Assembly: GCA_947460345.1 (NCBI GenBank)
Contig: CANHGM010000019.1
Span: 1 to 58,146, forward strand
Source: Bacteroidota bacterium
GTDB taxonomy: Bacteria > Bacteroidota > Bacteroidia > UKL13-3
Length of the DNA stretch: 58,146 bases
Direction of reading: 5' to 3'
Below the pieces are notes generated by a model, which had not been told where the DNA came from, searched no databases, and saw nothing but the letters and a program-made list of their open reading frames with translations. The translations under genes and the position numbers were made by a program. Below, piece after piece: positions 29,301 through 38,369 of this stretch; positions within the stretch are counted from its first letter, which is position 1; each line of letters starts with the position of its first letter.

Positions 29301-30494
29301 TTGGTTGAGCTCACAAAAATAAAGCATTTACGCTATAGAGTTTTTCTGAAAGATGTATTTTTATTAGCTATTTCAGCTTTTGGTGGTCCACAAGCACATT
29401 TATCTAAGTTTATAACAAAGCTAGTGCACGATAAAAAATATATTTCAGAAGAGGAATATATGGAGCTAAATAGCTTGTGCCAATTGCTGCCCGGACCATC
29501 TTCTACACAAACGATCACTACAATTGGATTTAGACTAGGCGGACCAAAGCTAGCATGGTTAACACTTTTGGTTTGGGTTTTTCCATCAGCTTTGCTTATG
29601 ACTTTAATAGCACTTTGGGTAGCCCGAGCCGATCACCATTTAATACCTGAAACTTCAATTAGGTTTTTACCTGCAATGGCCGTAGGTTTTATCATAATGG
29701 CTGCAATTAAACTGAGTCAAACTATGCTCAAAAATTATGTGCATATTATTATTGCATTGGTTTCAGCTTCACTTGCAATTACTATAAGTTATCCATTGAT
29801 TTTTCCATTGATTTTAATTTTGGGTGGTTTTATCAGTAATTTTACTTCAAGAAAAAAGGGGGATAAAAGATATAAATTATATGATGTTAGATGGCCAAAT
29901 TTTTGGCTATATACAGGAACTTTTATTACATCAGCTTTGCTTGCATATATAACACAAAGCAAGTTGCTATTGATATTTGAAAACACATTTAGATTTGGAA
30001 GTATTGTTTTTGGTGGAGGCAACGTACTTATTCCAATGATGTATAATCAATTTGTATTGTTTAAACATTATATAAACCATGAGCAGTTTATAACTGGAGT
30101 TGGCTTTCTTCAAGCGATACCAGGGCCTGTATTTAGTTTTTCAGCTTATACAGGTGGAATGATTTTCAACCAAGCTTCTGTTTGGATGCAAATGGCTGGA
30201 AGTTTTGTAGGAATTTTGGCTATTTTTTTACCAGGAATATTTCTTATATTTTTTATATATCCCTTATGGAATCAATTAAAAAAAATGAATAGAATTATGA
30301 GGGCTATAGAAGGAATAAATGCAGCATCAGCAGGCTTAGCCATAGCTGCAGCTTGGTTTTTATTTGCACCACTTACCATAAATCTAAGTACCTTATTTGT
30401 TATTGGAGTCACTTGTATATTGATATATATTAATAAAATCCCATCGCCAATCATAGTATTGGTCACTATTTTGGCTGGTATATTTATACCTTAA
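29301..30494 (+). CDS. chrA: Chromate transporter (CHR family)
   Basis: A 397-residue membrane protein with the two tandem CHR domains of full-length ChrA. Repeated landmarks are AISAFGGPQAHL and QLLPGPSSTQ in the first half and FGSIVFGGGNVLIP and QAIPGPVFSFSAY in the second. The family exports chromate, though many members in uncontaminated environments have unclear substrates. The start is a TTG; no ATG lies between the promoter and the first helix. It is followed after six bases by an RNA methyltransferase gene. Confidence 0.88.
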   Translation: MVELTKIKHLRYRVFLKDVFLLAISAFGGPQAHLSKFITKLVHDKKYISEEEYMELNSLCQLLPGPSSTQTITTIGFRLGGPKLAWLTLLVWVFPSALLMTLIALWVARADHHLIPETSIRFLPAMAVGFIIMAAIKLSQTMLKNYVHIIIALVSASLAITISYPLIFPLILILGGFISNFTSRKKGDKRYKLYDVRWPNFWLYTGTFITSALLAYITQSKLLLIFENTFRFGSIVFGGGNVLIPMMYNQFVLFKHYINHEQFITGVGFLQAIPGPVFSFSAYTGGMIFNQASVWMQMAGSFVGILAIFLPGIFLIFFIYPLWNQLKKMNRIMRAIEGINAASAGLAIAAAWFLFAPLTINLSTLFVIGVTCILIYINKIPSPIIVLVTILAGIFIP

Positions 30495-30500
30495 AAAAAC

Positions 30501-31844
30501 ATGATTCCTGAAAAATTACTTATATCATTAGAGCACATTAAAAATTATGATGCAGATGCATTTAAATCTATACACGAACAAAATTCTCCGGTAAGTATTA
30601 GGTTAAATCCTAATAAAAACAGCCATATATATCATTCGGAAAACAAAGTTGGCTGGTGCGAATATGGTTATTATTTAGCACAAAGACCATCATTTACATT
30701 AGACCCATTGTTTCATGCTGGCTGTTATTATGTTCAAGAAGCTAGTTCCATGGCTATTGCACAGGCATTTAAACAATATATACCTAATGAACCAATTAAG
30801 ATTTTAGACCTGTGTGCTGCTCCAGGAGGTAAAAGCACCTTAGCTGCCACATATATGCCTGAAGGTAGTATTTTGGTGAGCAATGAAGTGATTAAATCAC
30901 GGGTGAAAATATTAGAAGAGAATATTATAAAATGGAGTGATGAAAGAGTTATTATTACTAACAATGATCCAAAAGATTTTGAAAAACTACCACAATATTT
31001 TGATGTAATAATAGTTGATGCCCCATGCTCTGGTTCGGGGCTGTTTAGAAAAGACAAGAATGCTATAAATGAATGGAGTGAATCTAATGTAAACATATGT
31101 AGTGGAAGGCAACAACGTATTTTAGATAGTGCAATTAAATCTTTAAAACCAGGAGGATTTATTATATATAGCACTTGTTCATATTCTATTGAAGAAAACG
31201 AAACTATTACCGACTGGATGGTAGACAATTACAAGCTCATTTCAAAGGCATTGGTTTTAGAAAAGAAATGGGGAATTACAGCAATAGAAACCACCCAAAA
31301 AAATCATGGATATAGATTTTGGCCACACCAAGTTAAAGGAGAAGGATTTTATTTATCTATCTTTAAAAAAGAAGATGAAGAATTACAAAAAAACTATTTA
31401 AAAGAATCGCCTAAATGGACTGTTATCAAAAACAAAGCATTTGAAAAACTCACTGATTTTATTAGTCTTGGAGACGAATTTGGCTATATAAAAATAAAGG
31501 ATGAATATATAGCAGTACCCTATAAAGATTTGACAGAACTTGGAATTCTTGCAGACAAATTATATATAAAAAAAGCGGGTATAACTTTAGGTAAAATTAT
31601 GGGGAAAGATTTTATACCCGACCATGCTTTGGCTATAAGTAGACTTCTTCCTTTACATGTAAATAAAGTTGAATTGAGTTTAGAAATGGCTTTAGACTAT
31701 TTAAGAAAAAACAACATATATATCCCATCTGAACACACAGGTTGGAACGTAGTAACCTATAAACAAATTCCACTTGGTTGGATAAAAGCAATGAAAGACC
31801 GCACCAATAATTACTACCCAAAAGAGTGGCGAATATTGAAATAA
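30501..31844 (+). CDS. RsmB/RsmF-type RNA m5C methyltransferase
   Basis: A 447-residue SAM-dependent enzyme of the NOL1/NOP2/Sun family. The SAM-binding loop is LDLCAAPGGKST (about residues 101-112). The two catalytic cysteines sit in DAPCSGSG (motif IV) and YSTCSYSIEENE (motif VI). The C-terminal part (from about 300) resembles the RsmF extension, ending PKEWRIL. Probable target is 16S rRNA, but the exact cytosine cannot be told. The ATG follows chrA by six bases, so the two are cotranscribed. Confidence 0.88.
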   Translation: MIPEKLLISLEHIKNYDADAFKSIHEQNSPVSIRLNPNKNSHIYHSENKVGWCEYGYYLAQRPSFTLDPLFHAGCYYVQEASSMAIAQAFKQYIPNEPIKILDLCAAPGGKSTLAATYMPEGSILVSNEVIKSRVKILEENIIKWSDERVIITNNDPKDFEKLPQYFDVIIVDAPCSGSGLFRKDKNAINEWSESNVNICSGRQQRILDSAIKSLKPGGFIIYSTCSYSIEENETITDWMVDNYKLISKALVLEKKWGITAIETTQKNHGYRFWPHQVKGEGFYLSIFKKEDEELQKNYLKESPKWTVIKNKAFEKLTDFISLGDEFGYIKIKDEYIAVPYKDLTELGILADKLYIKKAGITLGKIMGKDFIPDHALAISRLLPLHVNKVELSLEMALDYLRKNNIYIPSEHTGWNVVTYKQIPLGWIKAMKDRTNNYYPKEWRILK

Positions 31845-31871
31845 ATTAGATATAAATAAAGTTATAGGCTA

Positions 31872-31879
31872 TAATTTTG
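31872..31879 (+). promoter_or_regulatory. Probable -7 element of ftcD
   Basis: TAATTTTG is an exact TAnnTTTG match. The in-frame TTG at 31877 is part of this box and so cannot be the translation start; the ATG at 31904 is 24 bases beyond the box. Confidence 0.5.
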
Positions 31880-31903
31880 CCCCCAATAAATACAACAACA
31901 TAT

Positions 31904-33583
31904 ATGAGACTTATAGAATGTGTTCCTAATTTTTCAGAAGGGAATGATTTATTAAAAATAAAACAAATTACTGATGCCATAGAATCAATAGAAGGCATAA
32001 AACTTTTGGATGTAGATCCCGGAAAAGCAACGAACAGAACAGTGGTAACATTTGTAGGCACGCCAGAAGCAGTGGTAGAAGCGGCTTTTCAAGGAATAAA
32101 AAAAGCTGCAGAAGTTATAGATATGAGCAAGCATAAAGGTGCACACCCACGCATGGGAGCTACAGATGTTTGCCCGCTTATACCTATCAGTGGAGTATCG
32201 GTTGAAGAGGCTGTTACTTATGCAAAAATATTGGCTAAAAAAGTAGCTTACGAGCTAGCTATTCCAACTTATTTATATGAATTTGCTCAAGAAAATGAAG
32301 CCAGAAAAAACTTATCAGTAATCAGAGCAGGTGAGTATGAGGGGTTCTTTAAAAAGATAAAAGAGCCTGAATGGACTCCAGACTTTGGTCCGACGGAGTT
32401 CCCTGCAAAATCAGGTGCTACGGTAATTGGAGTTAGAAATTTTTTAATTGCCTATAATGTAAATTTAAATACCAAATCAACCCGATTGGCAAATTCGGTA
32501 GCGTTTGATATCAGAGAGAATGGAAGAGTAGTGAGAGAAGGAAATCCATATACAGGAAAAATAAAAATAGATGAACATGGCAATGAAGTGAGGCAACCTG
32601 GAGCTCTCAAAGAATGCAAAGCCATAGGTTGGTTTATTGAAGAGTATAATATTGCACAAGTGAGCATAAACTTAACTAACCACCATGTAACAAGTATAGA
32701 ACACGCCTTTGACGAAAGTTGTAAAAGTGCTGAAAAAAGAGGGATGAGGGTTACAGGAAGCGAATTGGTTGGATTGGTTCCATTAGAAGCTATGCTGCAA
32801 GCAGGAAGGCATTATTTAAAAAAGCAAAACCGCTCGTTGGGTGTGAGTGAAGATGAAATTATACATATAGCCATCAAATCATTAGGGCTTGATGAGTTAG
32901 GGCCGTTTGATCCACAGAAAAAAATTATAGAATACCAATTAAAAAACATACAGGATGAGAAATTAGTTAGAATGAACCTAAGTGCTTTTGCCAATGAAAC
33001 AGCAAGTGAGAGCCCGGCTCCAGGCGGAGGTTCCATATCAGCATATTGTGGGGCATTGGGAATTTCATTAGGTGTGATGGTAGCCAATTTAAGTGCTGGT
33101 AAAAGAGGTTGGGAAGACAAAATAAGTTATTTTAGTGAGCATGCTGCAAAAGGCCAAAAATTGAAGGATGCATTACTAAAAGCTGTGGATGAAGACACCA
33201 GAGCATTCACTTATATCATGGATGCGTTTGGTATGCCTAAAGCTACTGAAGAAGAAAAAAGTGCCAGAACAGAGGCTATACAATCAGCCACAAAATATGC
33301 AGTTGAAGTACCATTACAAGTGATGCAAACTGCCAATGAATGTTTAGAAATTATAGAGGCAATGGTAAAAGATGGCAACCCCAATTCATTGTCAGATGCA
33401 GGAGTTGGAGCATTGTGTGTGAGAACAGCTGTATATGGTGCATACTTAAATGTGAAGATAAATGCATCAGGTTTGAAAGATAAACCTTGGGCAGATGAAA
33501 AAATAAGTAAAGCAAATCAAATATTTGAAAACACGGAAGAAAAAGTTAAATCAATCATGCAAGAAGTAGAAAGTAAAATATAA
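31904..33583 (+). CDS. ftcD: Bifunctional glutamate formimidoyltransferase / formimidoyl-THF cyclodeaminase
   Basis: A 559-residue fusion. The N-terminal two thirds is formimidoyltransferase (MRLIECVPNFSEG at the start, KGAHPRMGATDVCP near residue 76), which moves the formimidoyl group from formimidoylglutamate to tetrahydrofolate. The C-terminal third is cyclodeaminase (SESPAPGGGSISAYCGALG near 365), which releases ammonia to give methenyl-THF. The in-frame TTG 27 bases upstream lies inside the promoter box, so the ATG at 31904 is used. No hutH, hutU or hutI lies nearby, although an arginase-fold protein of the formimidoylglutamase type is encoded 5 kb away. Confidence 0.92.
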   Translation: MRLIECVPNFSEGNDLLKIKQITDAIESIEGIKLLDVDPGKATNRTVVTFVGTPEAVVEAAFQGIKKAAEVIDMSKHKGAHPRMGATDVCPLIPISGVSVEEAVTYAKILAKKVAYELAIPTYLYEFAQENEARKNLSVIRAGEYEGFFKKIKEPEWTPDFGPTEFPAKSGATVIGVRNFLIAYNVNLNTKSTRLANSVAFDIRENGRVVREGNPYTGKIKIDEHGNEVRQPGALKECKAIGWFIEEYNIAQVSINLTNHHVTSIEHAFDESCKSAEKRGMRVTGSELVGLVPLEAMLQAGRHYLKKQNRSLGVSEDEIIHIAIKSLGLDELGPFDPQKKIIEYQLKNIQDEKLVRMNLSAFANETASESPAPGGGSISAYCGALGISLGVMVANLSAGKRGWEDKISYFSEHAAKGQKLKDALLKAVDEDTRAFTYIMDAFGMPKATEEEKSARTEAIQSATKYAVEVPLQVMQTANECLEIIEAMVKDGNPNSLSDAGVGALCVRTAVYGAYLNVKINASGLKDKPWADEKISKANQIFENTEEKVKSIMQEVESKI

Positions 33584-33596
33584 ACTATATAAAAAG

Positions 33597-34337
33597 TTAT
33601 ATATACAACATTCTGTTACCATACCAAGAATATAATTCGCCATCTACCAGCTCTATCTGAGCATTGGGCAATATTTGTTTAAGTTCTGATATATGTTTTT
33701 CTTTAAACGGATAAGGTTCTGAAGACAATAAAACTACTTGTGGTTTTAAATTCATTATATTTTCAATTGACAACTCAGGATAGCGGCCAGTAACAACATT
33801 TTGAAATCCTTTCAATTTCATTATTTCATTTATAAAAGTGTTGGTTCCTGCGGCCATCCAAGGATTTCTCCAAATTAGATATAATGATGGTTTTATTTCT
33901 TCAATATATATATTGCTAAACTTATGTTTCAATTGGTCTATTAAATCTAAAGCTTGTTTGTGTTTGTTAACAATAGCCCCGATGGAATCAATCATTTGAT
34001 AAGCATCATGAATGGTAGTAATATCACTCATCCAAACCGGATACTTTTTCATTAAAAACTCTATTTGTTCTTGATCATTTTCTTCTTTATTTCCGATAAT
34101 CAAATTCGGCTTTAAAGAATCTATGATATCAAAATTAATTTTCTTAGTCCCTCCTACCCTTTTTTTTAAAAGATGCATCTCCTTTGGGTGCACACAAAAA
34201 AGAGTTTGACCTACTACTTCATCATTTAAACCTAAATAATAAAGTAATTCAGTTTGAGACGGAACCAAAGAAACAATACGAAGAGGTTCATCTGTGATGA
34301 GCACCTCTCTTTGCATTTGATCGATAACTATGGGCAT
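33597..34337 (-). CDS. Helical backbone metal receptor / BtuF-like binding protein, apparently cytoplasmic
   Basis: A 246-residue TroA/BtuF-like periplasmic-binding-protein fold, seen in RIVSLVPSQTELLYYLGL (near residue 20), VGGTKKINFDIIDSLKPNLIIG (two halves near 62-80) and LSIENIMNLKPQVVLLSS. There is no signal peptide or lipobox, unlike true cobalamin or siderophore ABC receptors. Similar signal-less versions are annotated in Bacteroidota. No permease or ATPase is adjacent. It converges with ftcD, 13 bases apart. Confidence 0.75.
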   Translation of the reverse strand: MPIVIDQMQREVLITDEPLRIVSLVPSQTELLYYLGLNDEVVGQTLFCVHPKEMHLLKKRVGGTKKINFDIIDSLKPNLIIGNKEENDQEQIEFLMKKYPVWMSDITTIHDAYQMIDSIGAIVNKHKQALDLIDQLKHKFSNIYIEEIKPSLYLIWRNPWMAAGTNTFINEIMKLKGFQNVVTGRYPELSIENIMNLKPQVVLLSSEPYPFKEKHISELKQILPNAQIELVDGELYSWYGNRMLYI

Positions 34338-34345
34338 AATATTTG
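34316..34345 (+). promoter_or_regulatory. Possible promoter of the 34386 T9SS-cargo gene
   Basis: TTTG at 34316-34319 and AATATTTG at 34338-34345 (one mismatch to TAnnTTTG) are 18 bases apart. The next ATGs are at 34365 and 34386. Confidence 0.35.
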
Positions 34346-34385
34346 AGTACGAAAATGAGCATAAATGTCCGTAATTTGTAATGCG

Positions 34386-35630
34386 ATGCTAAAAAAAATA
34401 TTATTCTTTCAATTGTTTATATTTTACACAACCATGATAACAGCACAAACCTGTGGTTGTAAAGACATTCAAGCAATTAATTTCAATCCTGATGCTACAA
34501 AAGCAGACGGTAGTTGTATATATAAAGAAAAAATATACACTCCAAATTCTTTACAAAAATTACCTCCAAAATTAAAGGAAACCTCAGGAGTTATAAGCAT
34601 AATGGGTAAACTATACACTCACAATGACAGTGGGAATAAAAATGAATTATATGAAATAAGCGAAGAATCAGACAGCATTATACATACCATAAAAATATAT
34701 GGGGCCAATGAAAAATCAGATTGGGAAGATATATGTGCTGACAATAATTATATATATATAAATGATGCTGGAAATAACAAAGGTGACAGGTTAAATTTAA
34801 ATATATTACGAATACCCATCAGCCAACTAAGTCAAGATTCAATAAAAGCTGAATCAATCTTTTTTAAATACCCTGACCAAACAAGTTTTACTAAAGCTAA
34901 GCACAACCACAATTTTGACTGTGAAGCTATATTTACTTCAAATGACACTTTGCATATTTTAACAAAAAACTGGGCAAATTTTAAAACAAAACACTACACA
35001 ATTCCAGCACAACCAGGAGTATATATTGCAAAATTAGTTGATAGTTTTGATGTAGACATGTTGGTAACAGGAGCAGATATCTCAGCAGATAAAAAACAAA
35101 TTGTATTGTGTGGATATCACAAGGATGGAAACGCATATATATATTTACTATGGAACTTTGAGCCCAACCATATATTTAGTGGAAACAAAAGAAGAATTGT
35201 CATAGGACAAACAACAGAAGTAGGACAAATTGAAGGTGTATGTTTTAAGAACAATGATTATATATATCTAACCAATGAGGAATTTTTGAACAGTGTAGAC
35301 CAACAGCTTTGGGGGTTAGACATTTTCGACATTATTTCTGGATTAGGAAACTCTACAGTAGAAAATGCTTATGTAGAAGACATCAATATATATCCAAACA
35401 TTGCAGACCACTTTGTAAATGCTGAAATTGTGTGTACAAAAGATTTTACTGCGAATTTGTATATATACAACGAAAAAAAAGAAATGGTATCCATAATTAA
35501 AGATAAAAAGATGACCAATGGATACAATCAAATTAAACTAAATTTAGAGGAGTTAAGAAAAGGCACCTATTTAATATTGGCAAAAAGCAATAACCAAATA
35601 GTTATACGAAACAAGTTTTCTATTAAATAA
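34386..35630 (+). CDS. Secreted protein with T9SS type A sorting domain
   Basis: A 414-residue protein from the ATG at 34386, which starts a regular signal peptide (MLKKILFF..., cleavage after ITA). An in-frame ATG seven codons earlier would spoil the signal n-region. After the signal there is one CGCKDIQAINFNPDAT...DGSC motif, a short Cys-bracketed element common in T9SS cargo. The middle resembles a beta-propeller with repeated SDWEDIC, NHNFDCEAI and VGQIEGVCF phrases. The C-terminal 80 residues (INIYPN..., KGTYLIL) are a type A sorting domain. Enzymatic role unknown. recQ follows after 17 bases. Confidence 0.82.
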   Translation: MLKKILFFQLFIFYTTMITAQTCGCKDIQAINFNPDATKADGSCIYKEKIYTPNSLQKLPPKLKETSGVISIMGKLYTHNDSGNKNELYEISEESDSIIHTIKIYGANEKSDWEDICADNNYIYINDAGNNKGDRLNLNILRIPISQLSQDSIKAESIFFKYPDQTSFTKAKHNHNFDCEAIFTSNDTLHILTKNWANFKTKHYTIPAQPGVYIAKLVDSFDVDMLVTGADISADKKQIVLCGYHKDGNAYIYLLWNFEPNHIFSGNKRRIVIGQTTEVGQIEGVCFKNNDYIYLTNEEFLNSVDQQLWGLDIFDIISGLGNSTVENAYVEDINIYPNIADHFVNAEIVCTKDFTANLYIYNEKKEMVSIIKDKKMTNGYNQIKLNLEELRKGTYLILAKSNNQIVIRNKFSIK

Positions 35631-35647
35631 CTGATTTACAAAACGAG

Positions 35648-37570
35648 TTGAGTACTATACATCAAATATTAAAACAATATTGGGGATACGACCAATTTAG
35701 GCCGTTACAAGAAGAAATCATACTTGATGTAATTCATAAAAAAGACACCTTAGCATTGCTACCTACAGGCGGCGGCAAAAGTATATGTTTTCAAGTACCC
35801 GCTTTAGCCATGCAGGGTATATGTATAGTTGTATCTCCGCTTATAGCCTTGATGAAAGACCAAAAAGACAACCTTGTAAAAAGGGGCATCAGAGCAGAAG
35901 CAATCTATTCAGGGATGAGTTTTAGGCAAATAGACATTATACTCGACAACTGTATATATGGCGATGTAAAGTTCTTATATATATCGCCAGAAAGGCTTCA
36001 AACACCATTATTCAAAGCTAGATTTGAAAAAATGAATGTATCTTTTGTAGCAGTAGATGAAGCCCATTGTATATCGCAGTGGGGGTATGATTTTAGGCCA
36101 GAATACCTAGAGATATACAAACTCAGAGAATTAAATCCTGATATACATTTTTTAGCTGTAACTGCAACTGCTACAGAAGAAGTAGCCCATGATGTATGTT
36201 CGAAACTGCAATTTAAAAACCATCAAATATATAAGTCAAGTTTTGAGAGGGCCAATTTATCATTTGTGGTGAGAAAAACAGAAGACAAATATGAGCAGCT
36301 AATCAATATCCTACAAAAAACAAAAGGCACAGGCATAGTATATGCAAACTCTAGAAATGAAGTAAAAAACATCTCAACTATTTTACAAAGAAACCATATA
36401 CAAGCCGATTATTATCATGCAGGATTAAGTTCAAAAGAAAGAGTTGAAAAGCAGCAAGCATGGATAGAAAACAAGATTAGAGTAATAGTAAGCACCAATG
36501 CTTTTGGTATGGGAATAGATAAGTCAGATGTGAGAATAGTTATACATCAACAAATGCCACTTACACCAGAGGCCTATTATCAAGAGGCGGGCAGAGCAGG
36601 AAGAGATGGTAAAAAGTGTTATGCTGTTATTTTACACCATACCATTGATGATGAACAAACAATGGCTCGGGTAAACGAGAAATTCCCCCAATTTTCACTT
36701 GTCAGAGACATGTACGATAAGCTATGTAATTTCTTGTCTATACCGTTGGATGAAGGAGAATTTGAGTCATATATGTTTGACATTGGATTGTTCTGCGAAA
36801 ATTTTAAGCAATCGAGTAGAGAAGTGTTAGCTTCTATTTCTATGTTAGAAAGTCATGGATATTTAAGAAAAAATGACGGATTGAATGAGCCTAGCAAGCT
36901 GCTTATTTTGTTAAATCAAACCGAGATATATAAACTACAAGTAGCCTCACCACAGTACGAAACACTGTTGGGTTTATTGTTAAGAATGTATGGTTCTTTG
37001 TTTGACAACCATGTATATATAAAAGAAGAAGACATTGCCAGAAAACTAAAAACAACCGTATTGAAAGTGCACCAAATGCTGATGCAATTACACAAAATTC
37101 AAGCGGTAGAGTATATACCTAGAAAAGCAGGACCACAAATAGAATTTTTGAAACCAAGAATCAAGAAAAACGAATTATTATTTGATGCAGCAAAGATTAA
37201 GATACTTTATGATACAGCTTTAAATAGGGCACACACCATGATAGGATATATACATGAAGAACATGTATGTAGGAGTAAGTATTTAAGAAACTATTTTGAT
37301 GACAACAAAGCCGAGCCTTGTGGCATATGTGATATATGCATGGCAAAAAGAAAGGAAATAATTAACTCAGATGCATTCCAATCAATAAAAGAATATATAT
37401 TTGCATTGCTTGCAGTTTCACCACAATCTATTAAAATTTTGCTAAAAAACCATCCGAAATTCAAGGAAGAAGAATTGGCACAAGGCATAAAATGGTTATT
37501 AGATACGGAGGAAATTTATGAAGAACACGGATTATACAAATTAACCACTGAAGAAAAGAATAAGTTATAA
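35648..37570 (+). CDS. recQ: RecQ-family ATP-dependent DNA helicase
   Basis: A 640-residue 3'-5' helicase. Motifs are in order: LLPTGGGKS (Walker A, residues 38-45), VDEAHCISQWGYDFRPEY (DEAH at 137-140), TATATEEV, ERANL, FGMGIDKSDVR and YQEAGRAGRDG. The RecQ zinc site is complete in the C-terminal third (C in VCRSKYLRNYF, then PCGICDIC). There is a winged-helix region but no recognisable HRDC domain, so this is a short form. The start is TTG (SerThrIleHis follows), giving the usual distance to QYWGYDQFRPLQ. Confidence 0.93.
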   Translation: MSTIHQILKQYWGYDQFRPLQEEIILDVIHKKDTLALLPTGGGKSICFQVPALAMQGICIVVSPLIALMKDQKDNLVKRGIRAEAIYSGMSFRQIDIILDNCIYGDVKFLYISPERLQTPLFKARFEKMNVSFVAVDEAHCISQWGYDFRPEYLEIYKLRELNPDIHFLAVTATATEEVAHDVCSKLQFKNHQIYKSSFERANLSFVVRKTEDKYEQLINILQKTKGTGIVYANSRNEVKNISTILQRNHIQADYYHAGLSSKERVEKQQAWIENKIRVIVSTNAFGMGIDKSDVRIVIHQQMPLTPEAYYQEAGRAGRDGKKCYAVILHHTIDDEQTMARVNEKFPQFSLVRDMYDKLCNFLSIPLDEGEFESYMFDIGLFCENFKQSSREVLASISMLESHGYLRKNDGLNEPSKLLILLNQTEIYKLQVASPQYETLLGLLLRMYGSLFDNHVYIKEEDIARKLKTTVLKVHQMLMQLHKIQAVEYIPRKAGPQIEFLKPRIKKNELLFDAAKIKILYDTALNRAHTMIGYIHEEHVCRSKYLRNYFDDNKAEPCGICDICMAKRKEIINSDAFQSIKEYIFALLAVSPQSIKILLKNHPKFKEEELAQGIKWLLDTEEIYEEHGLYKLTTEEKNKL

Positions 37571-37587
37571 ATTGAAGTACACAATAC

Positions 37588-38325
37588 ATGACAAATCAAA
37601 TTAACGAAGGGATCTGTTTGCTAAGCTGCATCCCTATAAGAAGAGAACCCAACAGTACGGCCGAAATGGTTTCGCAGCTATTGTTTGGAGAAATATATAT
37701 GATTGAAGAAGTAAAAGAAGGATGGGCAAAAATTATATGTGAATATGATGGATATGAAGGATGGATTTCGAAAAACCAAGTGAGTTATTTAACTGAAGAA
37801 TATTTCTGGGCAAAGTACCAATTTAGGGTTCAAACAGAATTTTTAAAACCGATAGAAATTGCTCCTGACAAAGTGATACAAGTATTGATGGGAAGCCATG
37901 TAAAGATGACTGATAAAAATGGGATGATATGTTTAAGACCTACTACCCAAAATGTGATGGCAGCAGCACATACTTTTTTAAACTCGCCGTATTTGTGGGG
38001 TGGCAGGTCGTTGTTTGGATTAGACTGCTCAGGCTTTACACAAATTGTATATAAAATATGTGGCATTAAACTTATGAGAGATGCCTACCAGCAAGCTACT
38101 CAAGGCAAAGTAGTAGACTTTATAGAAACTGTACAACCAGGCGATTTAGCTTTTTTTGACAATGCAGAAGGGCAAATAACGCATGTAGGAATTATTATAG
38201 AACCCGGAAAAATTATTCATGCACATGGATGTGTGAGAATAGACAGCATAGACCAGCAAGGCATATACAATAAAGAACAAGGAAAGTATACACACAAACT
38301 TAGAATTGTGAAGAGGTTGATGTAG
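37588..38325 (+). CDS. NlpC/P60 family cell-wall peptidase with SH3-like N-terminus
   Basis: A 245-residue protein. Residues about 8-65 and 80-120 look like two bacterial SH3-type domains. The C-terminal NlpC/P60 domain has the catalytic Cys in LDCSGF (C147), His in ITHVGI (H199) and a third polar residue in HAHG (211-213). Such enzymes cleave gamma-D-Glu-diamino acid bonds in peptidoglycan peptides. There is no signal peptide, consistent with a cytoplasmic YkfC-like enzyme acting on recycled muropeptides. It follows recQ by 17 bases. Confidence 0.87.
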   Translation: MTNQINEGICLLSCIPIRREPNSTAEMVSQLLFGEIYMIEEVKEGWAKIICEYDGYEGWISKNQVSYLTEEYFWAKYQFRVQTEFLKPIEIAPDKVIQVLMGSHVKMTDKNGMICLRPTTQNVMAAAHTFLNSPYLWGGRSLFGLDCSGFTQIVYKICGIKLMRDAYQQATQGKVVDFIETVQPGDLAFFDNAEGQITHVGIIIEPGKIIHAHGCVRIDSIDQQGIYNKEQGKYTHKLRIVKRLM

Positions 38326-38369
38326 GGTTTATAATTTAAATCTACAAGACAATATAGCATTATATATAT

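Noticed and set aside
30734-31228. 164-codon open frame on the minus strand
   Set aside because: Shadow of the RNA methyltransferase gene with intact catalytic motifs.
31877-31903. In-frame TTG start 27 bases upstream of the ftcD ATG
   Set aside because: The TTG is part of an exact TAnnTTTG promoter box, and the ATG gives the family's usual N-terminus MRLIECVPNFSEG.
34365-34385. Upstream ATG for the T9SS cargo gene at 34386
   Set aside because: It would add seven residues (MSVICNA) before a regular Lys-Lys signal peptide; the second ATG is preferred.
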